Below are positions 1 to 11,373 of a stretch of DNA of 64,000 nucleotides, piece after piece. Position 1 is the stretch's first letter. Each line of letters begins with the position of its first letter. The DNA comes from Pseudomonadaceae bacterium (GTDB taxonomy: Bacteria; Pseudomonadota; Gammaproteobacteria; Pseudomonadales; Pseudomonadaceae), in assembly GCA_900766265.1 (NCBI GenBank), contig CAAFUS010000009.1:124001-188000 (forward strand), given 5' to 3'. The notes beneath the pieces are model-generated. The model saw only the letters and a program-made list of their open reading frames with translations. It was not told the origin of the DNA and made no database searches. A program made the position numbers and the translations under genes.

Positions 1-1
1 G

Positions 2-160
2 CTGGTGTTCGTCATCTTTCACTTCCTGCGCCATTTCCCGGCGCTGGTGGGACTGATCCCGGCGCACACACCCAAGGTCGCCGTATTTGGCGGCTCGCCT
101 CCGGAGGAAGGCGCCCTGCGGTCGGCCCAGACGTCCCCTCTGCCGCGAGACAGCCAATGA
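2..160 (+). CDS. clsB: C-terminal end of a ClsB-like cardiolipin synthase (partial)
   Basis: Only the last 52 codons are in the window; the gene is cut by the left edge. The frame opens with a hydrophobic stretch (LVFVIFHFLRHFPALVG) followed by the short polar element PAHTP. This resembles the C-terminus of phospholipase D-type ClsB/YbhO proteins, which join phosphatidyl groups to make cardiolipin at the inner membrane. No HKD catalytic motif is inside the window, so the call rests on the tail sequence and on the neighbour: a YbhN-type gene starts at an ATGA overlap, and clsB-ybhN is a common pair. A different membrane protein cotranscribed with ybhN cannot be excluded. Confidence 0.5.
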   Translation: MVFVIFHFLRHFPALVGLIPAHTPKVAVFGGSPPEEGALRSAQTSPLPRDSQ

Positions 161-1149
161 CCGCAAGCCACGCGCAGGACGCACCCCAGAGCCGCTGGCG
201 TCGCTGGTGGCCGATCATCAAGAAGATCTTCACCTATGTGTTCTTCGCCCTGGTCATCGGCCTGCTGGTGAGCCTGGCGCGCAACATCGACTGGCAAGAG
301 GTGTGGACCACCCTGCGCAACTACGATGGGCGCACCCTGCTCTTCGCCGGCGCGGCCGCGCTGGGCAGCTACGCGGTGTATTGCTGCTTCGACGTACTGG
401 GCAAGCGCTACGCCCGGCATCACCTGCCGGTGAGGCAGATCCTGCCGGTGACCTTCGTCTGCTACGCGTTCAACCTGAACCTCAGTGCCTGGGTCGGCGG
501 GATAGCCCTGCGCTTCCGGCTGTACTCGCGGCTCGGCCTGAAGCCCGCACAGATCACCCGGGTGTTCACCTTGAGCGTGCTGACCAACTGGCTGGGCTAC
601 ATGTGGCTGGCCGGCGTGATCTTCGCCTTCGGCTGGATCACGCCGCCGACGCAGTGGGAAATCGGCGCGACCGCCCTGCGCTTTCTCGGCGCGGCGCTGA
701 TCGGCGTCGCGGTGATCTACCTCGCCCTGTGCGGTTTTTCCAAACGACGCTCATGGACCCTGCGCGGCCATGAGATACAGCTCCCCTCGCTGCGCCTGGC
801 CGTCGTGCAACTGGTGCTCGGGGCGGCCAACTGGACGCTGATGGCGCTGGTGGTGTACTTCATGCTGTCGCAACAGGTCAGCTATCCGCAGGTGCTGGGC
901 ATCCTGATGATCAGCAGCATTGCCGGCGTCCTCGCCCACATCCCGGCCGGCCTGGGCGTGATCGAAGCCGTGTTCGTCGCCATGCTCGCCGACGAGATGA
1001 GCAAGGGCAGCATCGTCGCAGCACTGATCGGCTACCGCGTCATCTATTTCCTGATTCCCCTGCTCTTCGCCACCCTGGTGTATGTCGTGCTGGAAGCGCG
1101 GGCGAAGAAGCTGCGCAGCCGGCGTCCAGAGGGGCAGAAGCACTCCTGA
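157..1149 (+). CDS. ybhN: YbhN/UPF0104 family integral membrane protein (lysylphosphatidylglycerol synthase TM-like)
   Basis: A 330-residue polytopic membrane protein. After a basic N-terminus (about residues 1-25) hydrophobic segments run to residue about 320, and the tail is basic (RAKKLRSRRPEGQK). The family motif AHIPAGLGVIEAVF lies in the C-terminal half, as in the flippase-like membrane domain of MprF. Family members of this length lack the aminoacyl-transferase domain, so it probably does not lysylate lipid itself; the exact role is not settled. The start overlaps the preceding ClsB-like stop as ATGA, which indicates translational coupling and a joint role in phospholipid handling. In P. 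aeruginosa the same pair sits beside glgB-treS-glgE, as it does here. Confidence 0.85.
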   Translation: MTASHAQDAPQSRWRRWWPIIKKIFTYVFFALVIGLLVSLARNIDWQEVWTTLRNYDGRTLLFAGAAALGSYAVYCCFDVLGKRYARHHLPVRQILPVTFVCYAFNLNLSAWVGGIALRFRLYSRLGLKPAQITRVFTLSVLTNWLGYMWLAGVIFAFGWITPPTQWEIGATALRFLGAALIGVAVIYLALCGFSKRRSWTLRGHEIQLPSLRLAVVQLVLGAANWTLMALVVYFMLSQQVSYPQVLGILMISSIAGVLAHIPAGLGVIEAVFVAMLADEMSKGSIVAALIGYRVIYFLIPLLFATLVYVVLEARAKKLRSRRPEGQKHS

Positions 1150-1384
1150 TACCGCGTGATTCCGTGCGGGCCGGGGCCCATTGACGGTCACGACTGGCGC
1201 CGACCGCGCCCACGACCGTGACAGGCACCCAGCCACCGGCACCCACTGTCCGGATATAAGCGCCCAGCCACTGACCGAGGCGACATATACCGTCGTAGCG
1301 GTCCCGACCGCTATCTTCAGGTTCTGAAACGACGATGCGCCGAGACCGGCGCATCGTACTACCCCACGGCGCCTAACTGGCGCC
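1150..1384. other. Intergenic hairpin cluster between convergent ybhN and glgB
   Basis: This gap between convergent genes holds three perfect inverted repeats. TAGCGGTC/GACCGCTA lies at 1296-1313 with a 2-nt loop. ACGATGCGCC/GGCGCATCGT lies at 1332-1357 with a 6-nt loop. GGCGCC/GGCGCC lies at 1368-1384 and abuts the glgB stop codon. None is followed by a clear T-run on either strand, so they are not textbook intrinsic terminators. They could end transcription from both sides or protect 3' ends. No ORF with a ribosome binding site was seen. Confidence 0.6.
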
Positions 1385-3597
1385 CTACTCTTGCGGGCGC
1401 AGGATGATCACCGACAGCGGTGGCAGGGTCAGCTGCAGCGAGTACGGCTGGCCATGGTTTGGCTCCTCTTGCGCCACGACGCCCCCGCCGTTGCCGACGT
1501 TGGAGCCACCGTAGACCTCGGCGTCGCTGTTGAGCACTTCCAGCCACTTGCTCGCGACCGGCACGCCGATGCGGTACTCATGGCGTACCACGGGCGTGAA
1601 GTTGACGACCACCAGCAGCGGATGCCCGGTAGCGCTACGGCGTAGCCAGGCGAAGATGCTGTTCTGTCGATCGTCGCCGATCAGCCACTGGAAACCCCGT
1701 GGGTCGTGGTCGAGCTCGTGCAGCGCCGGTTCCTGGACGTAGAGCCTGTTCAGGTCGCGCATCAGCGACTGAACGCCGCGATGGTCCGGTTCGTCGAGCA
1801 GGAACCAGTCCAGCTCGCGGTCGTGGTTCCACTCGCGCCATTGGCCGAACTCGCTGCCCATGAACAACAACTTCTTTCCGGGGTGCGCCCACATGAAACC
1901 CAGGTACGCCCGCAGGTTGGCGAACTTCTGCCAACGGTCGCCCGGCATCTTGTCGATCAGCGAACCCTTGCCGTGCACCACTTCATCGTGAGAGATCGGC
2001 AGCACGAAGTGCTCCGAGTAGGCGTAGACCATGCTGAAGGTCATCATGTCATGGTGGTATCGGCGGTTGACCGGATCCTCATGCATGTACTTGAGGCTGT
2101 CGTGCATCCAGCCCATGTTCCACTTGTAGGCGAACCCCAGCCCGCCTTCGGACGCCGGTTTGGAGACGCCGGGGAAGGCGGTCGACTCCTCGGCAATGAC
2201 CAGCGCGCCCGGTGCCTCGGCGGGTACCACCTCGTTGAGGTGGCGCAAAAAGTCGATCGCCTCGAGGTTCTCGCGGCCACCGAAGCGGTTCGGTATCCAC
2301 TCGCCCTCCTTGCGTGAATAGTCGCGATACAGCATCGAGGCCACCGCGTCGACGCGCAGCGCATCGACATGGAAGTCGCGCAGCCAGTGCAGCCCTGACG
2401 CCAGCATGAAGCCATGCACCTCGGTACGACCCAGGTTGTAGATGTAGGTGTCCCAATCCTGGTGGAAGCCCTCGAAGGGGTGTGCGTACTCGTACAGCGA
2501 GGTGCCGTCGAAGTGACCGAGGCCGTGAGCATCGGTGGGGAAATGCGCCGGTACCCAGTCGAGGATCACACCGATGCCGGCGTTGTGGCAGGCATCGACG
2601 AAGGCGGCGAAGTCTTCGGCGCTGCCATAGCGGGCACTGGGTGCGAACTGGGACAGGAGCTGGTAGCCCCAGGAACCACCGAACGGATGCTCCATGATCG
2701 GCATCAGTTCGATATGGGTGAAGCCCATCTCGACCACGTAGGGAATCAGCCGCTCGGCCAGCTCGTGCCAGTCATACAGGCGCCCATCGTCGCCCCCGTC
2801 GCGGCGCCAGGAACCGGCGTGCACCTCGTAGATGGCCATCGGCTTGTCGTAGCCCTGGCGAACCACGCGCTGCTGCATCCACGCCTCGTCCTTCCACTGA
2901 TGTTCGAACGGTTTGGCGACGAGCGACGCGGTGCCCGGCGGATGTTCCGTGGCCAGGGCCACCGGATCGGCCCGAAGCGGCAGCACCCCGTTGGGCCCGA
3001 GGATCTCGTACTTGTAGCGCTCGCCCGGTTGCAGGCGCGGGATGAAGATCTCCCAGACGCCCGCCGGGTAACGCACACGCATCGGGTGGCGGCGGCCGTC
3101 CCAGCTGTTGAAGTCCCCCACCACCGACACGCGACGCGCATTGGGCGCCCAGACCGCGAAGCGCACGCCCTGTACGCCGTCGATTTCCATCACCTGGGCG
3201 CCGAAGCTGTGGGCCAGGTTGCGGTGCTTGCCCTCGGCGAACAGATAGATGTCCATTTCCCCCAGCGACGGGCCGAAGCTGTACGGGTCTTCGGTGACCT
3301 GCTGCCCGCCTGCCCAGCGAATACTCAAGAGATACGGCTGCGCATGGCTGAGCCGGGCGAAGTAGAAGCCCGGCACCTGGCCCTGCTCCATGGCCGCCAG
3401 GACGTTGTTGCCGGAGCGGTCGAGCAGGTCAACGCCGAGCGCGTTGGGCAGGTAGGCACGCACCACCTGGCCTTCGCCATCGGCATGCGGCCCGAGAATC
3501 GAAAACGGGTCGCCATGTTCGGCGCGCACCAGCGCGTCGACGTCCGCATCGCTCGGCAACAGGGTTTCGCCTGTCAGGGATATGGCCGGTCGATCAC

Positions 3598-3601
<4 letters not shown>
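1385..3601 (-). CDS. glgB: 1,4-alpha-glucan branching enzyme GlgB
   Basis: A GH13 branching enzyme of 738 residues that transfers alpha-1,4 chains to form alpha-1,6 branches in cytosolic glucan. An N-terminal CBM48-like region (RFAVWAPNARRVSVVGDFNSW, about residues 147-167) precedes the catalytic barrel. The nucleophile is D418 in DALRVDAVAS, the acid/base is E471 or E472 in VIAEEST, and the late ISHDEVVHG motif is present. The length is normal. I start at MSDRP (3601) because this ATG overlaps the treS-pep2 stop as ATGA; the longer reading upstream lies inside treS. With glgE and treS-pep2 it completes the GlgE route, in which GlgE extends linear chains and GlgB branches them. Confidence 0.97.
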
Positions 3602-6930
<3,329 letters not shown>

Positions 6931-6949
6931 CGTGTCTTTCCTTGCCTTG

Positions 6950-6980
6950 GCTCGTCCGGCTCTCCTGGAGGCGGACGAGC
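6950..6980 (-). other. Leader hairpin between glgE and treS-pep2
   Basis: A perfect 9-bp inverted repeat GCTCGTCCG/CGGACGAGC encloses a 13-nt loop that itself contains CTCCTGGAG. It lies 20 nt upstream of the treS ATG, within the 147-nt glgE-treS gap. There is no T-run on the minus strand, so it is more likely an RNA-stability or translation element than a terminator. Confidence 0.5.
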
Positions 6981-7077
6981 AGGCCCTGGTCGTTGTTAGC
7001 GCCCTGGCTTTCCCGTGCCGTTACCCTTTTATTTCAAAGAGTTGTTGGTCCTTTTTCAAAGCGAGCTTCAGTTTCGC

Positions 7078-9090
7078 TCAACCGTTCTGCTCCACCGCAG
7101 GCACGGTCCAACGCCATATGCCGAACGGCAGGTTCCAGGGCTCCAGCCGCGTCCACTGAGTCCTGCCGTACCAGCTCCAGCGGTGCCCGTTCATCAGGTC
7201 CTCGCCGTGGGTCTGCGCGTCGTCCGGCAGACCCAGTTCCCACAACGGCAGCTCGAAGTGCGCTTCCTGGGCGTTGTGCGGGTCCAGGTTCACCGCGATG
7301 AGGATGAAGTTCGAGCGATCGGGGGTGCGCTTGCCGAAGAACAGGATGTTGTCGTTCCAGGCGGTGTAGGCCTTGAAGCCGAGATGCGTCTGCAATGCGG
7401 GGTTCTGCCGGCGGATGCGGTTGAGCTGCGCGATCTCGGCGATGATGTTGCCCGGTGCACGGTAGTCTCGCGGGCGGATCTGGTACTTCTCCGAATCCAG
7501 GTACTCCTCCTTACCGGGCAAGGGGGCCGACTCGCACAACTCGAATCCCGAGTACATGCCCCATAGGCCCGAGCCCATGGTCGCCAGGGCCGCGCGGATG
7601 AGAAACCCGGGCCGACCCGAGCTGTGCAGGAAGAAGGGATTGATGTCGGGCGTGTTGACGAAGAAGTTCGGCCGGTAGCAATAGCGCAGCGGCGGCTCGT
7701 TCAGCTCGGTGAAGTACTCGGTGAGCTCGGCCTTGGTGTTGCGCCAGGTGAAGTAGGTGTAGCTCTGGTTGAAGCCCACCTTGCCCAGCCGCGCCATCAT
7801 CGCTGGCCGGGTGAAGGCCTCGGCGAGGAACATCACATCCGGATCGCGCGAACGGATGTCGGCGATCAGCCATTGCCAGAACGGCAGCGGCTTGGTGTGG
7901 GGATTGTCCACGCGGAACACCTTCACGCCCAGGTCGACCCAGCCCTGCACCACGTCGCGCAGCGCGATCCAGAGATCGGGCATGGCGTCCTTGGCGTAGA
8001 AATCGACGTTGACGATGTCCTGATACTTCTTCGGCGGGTTTTCCGCGTAGCGGATGGTGCCGTCGGGCCGCCATGAGAACCAGCCGGGGTGCTGCTCGAG
8101 CCAGGGATGGTCCTGGGAGCACTGGATCGCGAAGTCGAGGGCGATCTCCAGACCGTGGTCGGCAGCAGCGGATACCAGCGCCCGGAAGTCATCGAGGGTG
8201 CCCAGTTCCGGATGAATGGCCTCGTGCCCTCCGGCTTCGCTGCCGATGGCATAGGGGCTGCCCGGATCGTTCGGGCCGGCTTCGAGGCTGTTGTTGGGGC
8301 CTTTGCGATGCTTGCGCCCGATCGGGTGGATCGGCGGGAAATACAGCACGTCGAAGCCCATGTCGCGGATCGCCGGCAAGCGCTTGATCACGTCGCGCAG
8401 GGTGCCGTGGCGGTCGGGGCTGTCGGTTTCCGAGCGGGGGAACAGTTCGTACCAGCTGGCGAACTGGGCCAACGGCCGCTCCACCTCCAGCGGGAAGATA
8501 TGGCTAGCGCTGCAGTGCTCGCGTGCATCGGCGTCGGCCATGGCGGCAGCCGTCTCGCTGGCGAGCATCACCGACACGCGTTCGTCGTCCAGGTGCGAGG
8601 ACGCCAGGCGATGCATGATGTCTTCGAGCACCGCGCGGGTTTCGCCCTGGGCGCGCTGCACCGCACGCTCCAGATGCAGGCGTCCCTCTTCGAGTTCGAG
8701 CTGGACCGGCACCCCGGCGGCATGCTTTTTCGACAGCTCGTAACGGTAGGTTTCCCAGAGGTCCCACCAGGCCTCGATGCGAAATTCGTGGGTGCCGACC
8801 TGAGTGGGGGTGAAATGCCCCTGCCAGAGGTCATTGGTGATCAGCTTCAGGCGGGCGCGACGCCAGCTCTGCTCGCCCTTCTGCCGCCAGCAGACCACCG
8901 CTGCGAGCTGATCGTGGCCATCGGCGAAGATCTTGCTGCTGACATCGACCGGCTGACCGATGATCGCCTTGGCCGCATAGCGACCGTCATCCACTGCCGG
9001 CTCGGTTGCCTCAATGGCGATACGCGGCGCCCGCATCGCCTCTTCCAGTGAAATGGGACTCATCGAATCTGGCTGAGGTACGTCGGTCAT
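7078..9090 (-). CDS. glgE: Alpha-1,4-glucan:maltose-1-phosphate maltosyltransferase GlgE
   Basis: A GH13_3 enzyme of 670 residues that adds maltosyl units from maltose 1-phosphate to the non-reducing end of alpha-glucan. An N-terminal beta domain (about 25-130, WRRARLKLITNDLWQGHF) and a helical insert (about 130-215) precede the barrel. The catalytic nucleophile is D395 in VFRVDNPHTKP and the acid/base is E424 in MFLAEAF. Both fall one residue from the D394/E423 pair described for Streptomyces coelicolor GlgE. I chose the ATG at 9090 (MTDVPQPD) because CAGGAG precedes it; an upstream in-frame codon lacks one. First gene of the glgE-treS-glgB unit and preceded by an AlgU/RpoE-like promoter. 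Confidence 0.97.
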   Translation of the reverse strand: MTDVPQPDSMSPISLEEAMRAPRIAIEATEPAVDDGRYAAKAIIGQPVDVSSKIFADGHDQLAAVVCWRQKGEQSWRRARLKLITNDLWQGHFTPTQVGTHEFRIEAWWDLWETYRYELSKKHAAGVPVQLELEEGRLHLERAVQRAQGETRAVLEDIMHRLASSHLDDERVSVMLASETAAAMADADAREHCSASHIFPLEVERPLAQFASWYELFPRSETDSPDRHGTLRDVIKRLPAIRDMGFDVLYFPPIHPIGRKHRKGPNNSLEAGPNDPGSPYAIGSEAGGHEAIHPELGTLDDFRALVSAAADHGLEIALDFAIQCSQDHPWLEQHPGWFSWRPDGTIRYAENPPKKYQDIVNVDFYAKDAMPDLWIALRDVVQGWVDLGVKVFRVDNPHTKPLPFWQWLIADIRSRDPDVMFLAEAFTRPAMMARLGKVGFNQSYTYFTWRNTKAELTEYFTELNEPPLRYCYRPNFFVNTPDINPFFLHSSGRPGFLIRAALATMGSGLWGMYSGFELCESAPLPGKEEYLDSEKYQIRPRDYRAPGNIIAEIAQLNRIRRQNPALQTHLGFKAYTAWNDNILFFGKRTPDRSNFILIAVNLDPHNAQEAHFELPLWELGLPDDAQTHGEDLMNGHRWSWYGRTQWTRLEPWNLPFGIWRWTVPAVEQNG

Positions 9091-9220
9091 CGAGCGGACT
9101 CCTGCAGGCGCGTGGGAAGGTGTGGACGGGACGGTTACCGCCGGGCAGCGACCGGAGCGCATGGGAGGTGCCTGGCGGGGGCCGAAGAGCCGCTCGCGCG
9201 GTTTGCTCGGCCGTGTTATT

Positions 9221-9248
9221 TCCGAGCGCGTCGGCGAGGCAAAAGTTC
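9221..9248 (-). promoter_or_regulatory. Candidate AlgU/RpoE-type promoter of glgE
   Basis: On the minus strand GAACTT (9243-9248) is followed after exactly 17 nt by TCGGA (9221-9225). The AlgU/sigma-E consensus is GAACTT-N16/17-TCtgA, so the -35 element is perfect and the -10 differs at one position. Transcription would begin near 9214, giving a leader of about 125 nt before the glgE ATG. A stress sigma factor fits the osmotic and desiccation role of this operon. Confidence 0.6.
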
Positions 9249-9385
9249 AGTAGGAACGGGGCCTGCACCGCCTGTCGACACCGGATGAGCGGCTGGAACT
9301 AAGGGCCCGCTGCCGCCTCCATTCAGCGTCGGTCCGAGCGGCCGACATTCCCTGCGCAACCGGCCGTCACGGCAGGAGCTGATCC

Positions 9386-9550
9386 ATGATTCACGCACGC
9401 CCCGACATCCCCCAACCGGACCCCATCGTTCACGACCAGCCTGGTGACCTGCCGCAGGTGCCTTGCGCCGACGAACTGGACGAGTTCTGCAAGCCGAAGG
9501 CGCCATATGGCGGGCAAGTGGTGGCCGACCAGCCCCAGCAGCCGCTTTGA
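9386..9550 (+). CDS. Small proline-rich acidic protein, function unknown
   Basis: An ORF of 54 codons that starts with ATG 6 nt after GGCAGGAG, a strong ribosome binding site. The product begins MIHARPDIPQPDPIVHD, is rich in Pro, Asp and Gln, has two cysteines, and shows no signal peptide or membrane segment. It points away from glgE and lies in the 655-nt region between glgE and fdhE. I do not recognise a named family. The ribosome binding site and biased composition argue for a real gene; its size and the lack of a clear promoter argue for caution. Confidence 0.5.
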   Translation: MIHARPDIPQPDPIVHDQPGDLPQVPCADELDEFCKPKAPYGGQVVADQPQQPL

Positions 9551-9745
9551 TGCCTGTTGCCGCTGAACGGGCTCGCTCTATGAAGGGGCCGGCGCTCGGC
9601 TCTTGAGTCGGCATCGTCCTCTTCGCGGTCAAGACTAGGCGTACCCAACCGCTCCCACAGGTGTCTGCTCGCTCGGCCAGCGTTAACCCGTGGGAGAAAA
9701 ACTGACACCTGTTCCGGTTGCCGTGGCAGCGGTCTCGACCGCGAA
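9551..9745. other. Non-coding region between the small ORF and fdhE, with nested inverted repeats
   Basis: No ORF with a ribosome binding site was seen. GCGGTC-TC-GACCGC (9729-9742) forms a hairpin 3 nt after the fdhE stop codon. Further downstream lies the crossing inverted repeat at 9652-9712 described separately. CTCCCACAGG resembles the short GC-rich repeats scattered between genes in many Pseudomonas genomes, but this window holds no second copy to confirm that. Confidence 0.5.
9652..9712. repeat. Crossing inverted repeats with H-type pseudoknot topology
   Basis: Four 7-bp blocks occur in the order A-B-A'-B'. CTCCCAC (9652-9658) is followed at once by AGGTGTC (9659-9665). After 24 nt comes GTGGGAG (9690-9696), complementary to the first block, and after 7 nt GACACCT (9704-9710), complementary to the second. 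Both pairings are perfect. Because they interleave, the RNA of either strand could form an H-type pseudoknot with stacked stems or switch between two exclusive hairpins. The outer pair extends to 9 bp (9657-9665 with 9704-9712). Confidence 0.5.
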
Positions 9746-10684
9746 TCAGTCGCCGGGAATCAGCAGAGGGTTGTACCCGCTGCGCGCATATTCGCCCTGC
9801 TCGGCCAGCAGCAGGTCCAGGCCCAGGCTCGCCAAGTCGTCGGCGATCGGCTCGGCGCGCCCGTGCAGCTCGCGCAGTGCCACCTTGAGGTAACTGTCGC
9901 ATTCACCGCAGGCTTCGGCCTGGATCGGCAGGAAGGGCCTGCCCTTTTCATCGTCCAGCCCGAGGTAGGTCAGCTTCGCCCCGCTGTTGCAGACGCTGCA
10001 ACGCACCCGTTCCAGGTGCCACTCGGTCGCGCACAGGCTGCAATGCAGGTAGCGCACCCCCGCTCGATGCCGTTCGTTATGCACCACGCTGGCCACCGGC
10101 AAGGAGCCGCAGCACGGGCAAACGCCACGGCTTTCCTTGCCAGGGCGCTTGGGCGGCTTTGGCAGCTGCCGAGCCAGCCTGACCCAGGCCACCTGCAGCG
10201 CCGCCGCCACCAGTGGCATGAGCCCGCGGTCCTCCTGGCTACCCGGGCGCACGTCGATGACATCGTCGGCGAGCGCATCGAGCTGTTCGGGCGACATCTC
10301 ACGCAGGGTCTGGATCAATGGCCGCTGACGCTCACCGACGTGCAGTTCGACGGCATCGAGCAGCGCCGTCAGGTCCTGCTTCCAATTCAGGTCACGGCGC
10401 AGCGCATCCACGCCGAGCGGCGGCATGCCGTGTTCCAGCGCAAGGTCGAAGGCGCCGGGTTCGGGACGCCATTGCGGATCGCGCTGCAGGGCCTGATCCT
10501 GCGCCTGTACCACCCGCGCCATGAAGGAAAGGAACTCGTCCAGCTCCGGAACCTCCATCACCAGTTCCCGCAGCCGCGCCGAGCGGCGGCTGAACAGCTG
10601 GGCATCGGGCAGGACCACCGCCGGTGGGTCCATGATGCCGCTCGGTGCGTTGCCAAAGGTGTGTTCCGGGGCTGCTACGCTCAT
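9746..10684 (-). CDS. fdhE: Formate dehydrogenase accessory protein FdhE
   Basis: A cytoplasmic rubredoxin-like protein of 312 residues needed to obtain active respiratory formate dehydrogenase. In E. coli it binds the Tat-exported catalytic subunit. Four CxxC pairs are visible in the C-terminal half (CPCC, CSLC, CSVC and CGEC), as expected for FdhE metal binding. The start codon overlaps the fdnI stop as ATGA, so it is the last gene of fdnG-fdnH-fdnI-fdhE. The length is normal for the family (about 305-310). Confidence 0.95.
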   Translation of the reverse strand: MSVAAPEHTFGNAPSGIMDPPAVVLPDAQLFSRRSARLRELVMEVPELDEFLSFMARVVQAQDQALQRDPQWRPEPGAFDLALEHGMPPLGVDALRRDLNWKQDLTALLDAVELHVGERQRPLIQTLREMSPEQLDALADDVIDVRPGSQEDRGLMPLVAAALQVAWVRLARQLPKPPKRPGKESRGVCPCCGSLPVASVVHNERHRAGVRYLHCSLCATEWHLERVRCSVCNSGAKLTYLGLDDEKGRPFLPIQAEACGECDSYLKVALRELHGRAEPIADDLASLGLDLLLAEQGEYARSGYNPLLIPGD

Positions 10685-11373
10685 GTCGATTTCCTTGTGG
10701 TTTCACTCGTCGCCGGCAGGCGCGTGTCGTCGCCCTGCTTTTCTCCGCGAACGATCTCGTCGTACCAGAGCCGATGGTGATGCTTTGCCCAGGCTCGGCT
10801 CACCCGGCCCTGGGTCATGGCCCGGATCGAGCCCTTCACCCAGATCGCCGAGTAGATGTGGATCACCAGGGTGATGATGGCGATGAAGGCCGCATAGGCA
10901 TGGATCATCGCCCCCCAGCGCAACAGCTCGCGGGGCATCGCCATGGCGAAATACGGCTGCCAGATGATGATCCCGGTCACCAGAAGGACCGGCACGCTGA
11001 ACAGGAAGATCCAGTACACCAGCTTCTGCCCGGCGTTGTTCTGTCCCACCGGCGGCAGCTTGTCGTCCCGGTTGGAGAGCACGTCACCGATCTGCCTGGT
11101 CCACTGCACATCGTGCTTGCGGAACAGGTTAGCCTTGAAGAAGCGCACCGCCTGGATCGCGAAGAAGAAGCACATGAAGACCCCAATGAAGGGGTGGATG
11201 ATGCGCGTTGCCGTGGGGCCGCCGAACAGGCTGGTCAACCCGAAGAACGCCGGGTAGAACAGCGCCAGCCCGCTCAGCGTGAGCGCCACGAAACAGATCG
11301 CGATCAGCCAGTGATTGAACCGCGACCACCATCCGTAGCGCAGGATGCCGCTCTCGACGTTGGAATGACTCAT
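10681..11373 (-). CDS. fdnI: Formate dehydrogenase cytochrome b556 subunit (gamma)
   Basis: A 230-residue membrane subunit that anchors the formate dehydrogenase complex and passes electrons from the beta-subunit Fe-S clusters through two b hemes to quinone. It has four hydrophobic segments, at about residues 18-38, 50-70, 110-135 and 150-175. Candidate heme-ligand histidines occur near the membrane faces, for example in SRFNHWLIAIC and MIHAYAAFIAI. It overlaps fdnH at its start and fdhE at its stop, both as ATGA. Slightly longer than E. coli FdnI (217) because of its charged C-terminal tail. Confidence 0.95.
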   Translation of the reverse strand: MSHSNVESGILRYGWWSRFNHWLIAICFVALTLSGLALFYPAFFGLTSLFGGPTATRIIHPFIGVFMCFFFAIQAVRFFKANLFRKHDVQWTRQIGDVLSNRDDKLPPVGQNNAGQKLVYWIFLFSVPVLLVTGIIIWQPYFAMAMPRELLRWGAMIHAYAAFIAIITLVIHIYSAIWVKGSIRAMTQGRVSRAWAKHHHRLWYDEIVRGEKQGDDTRLPATSETTRKST

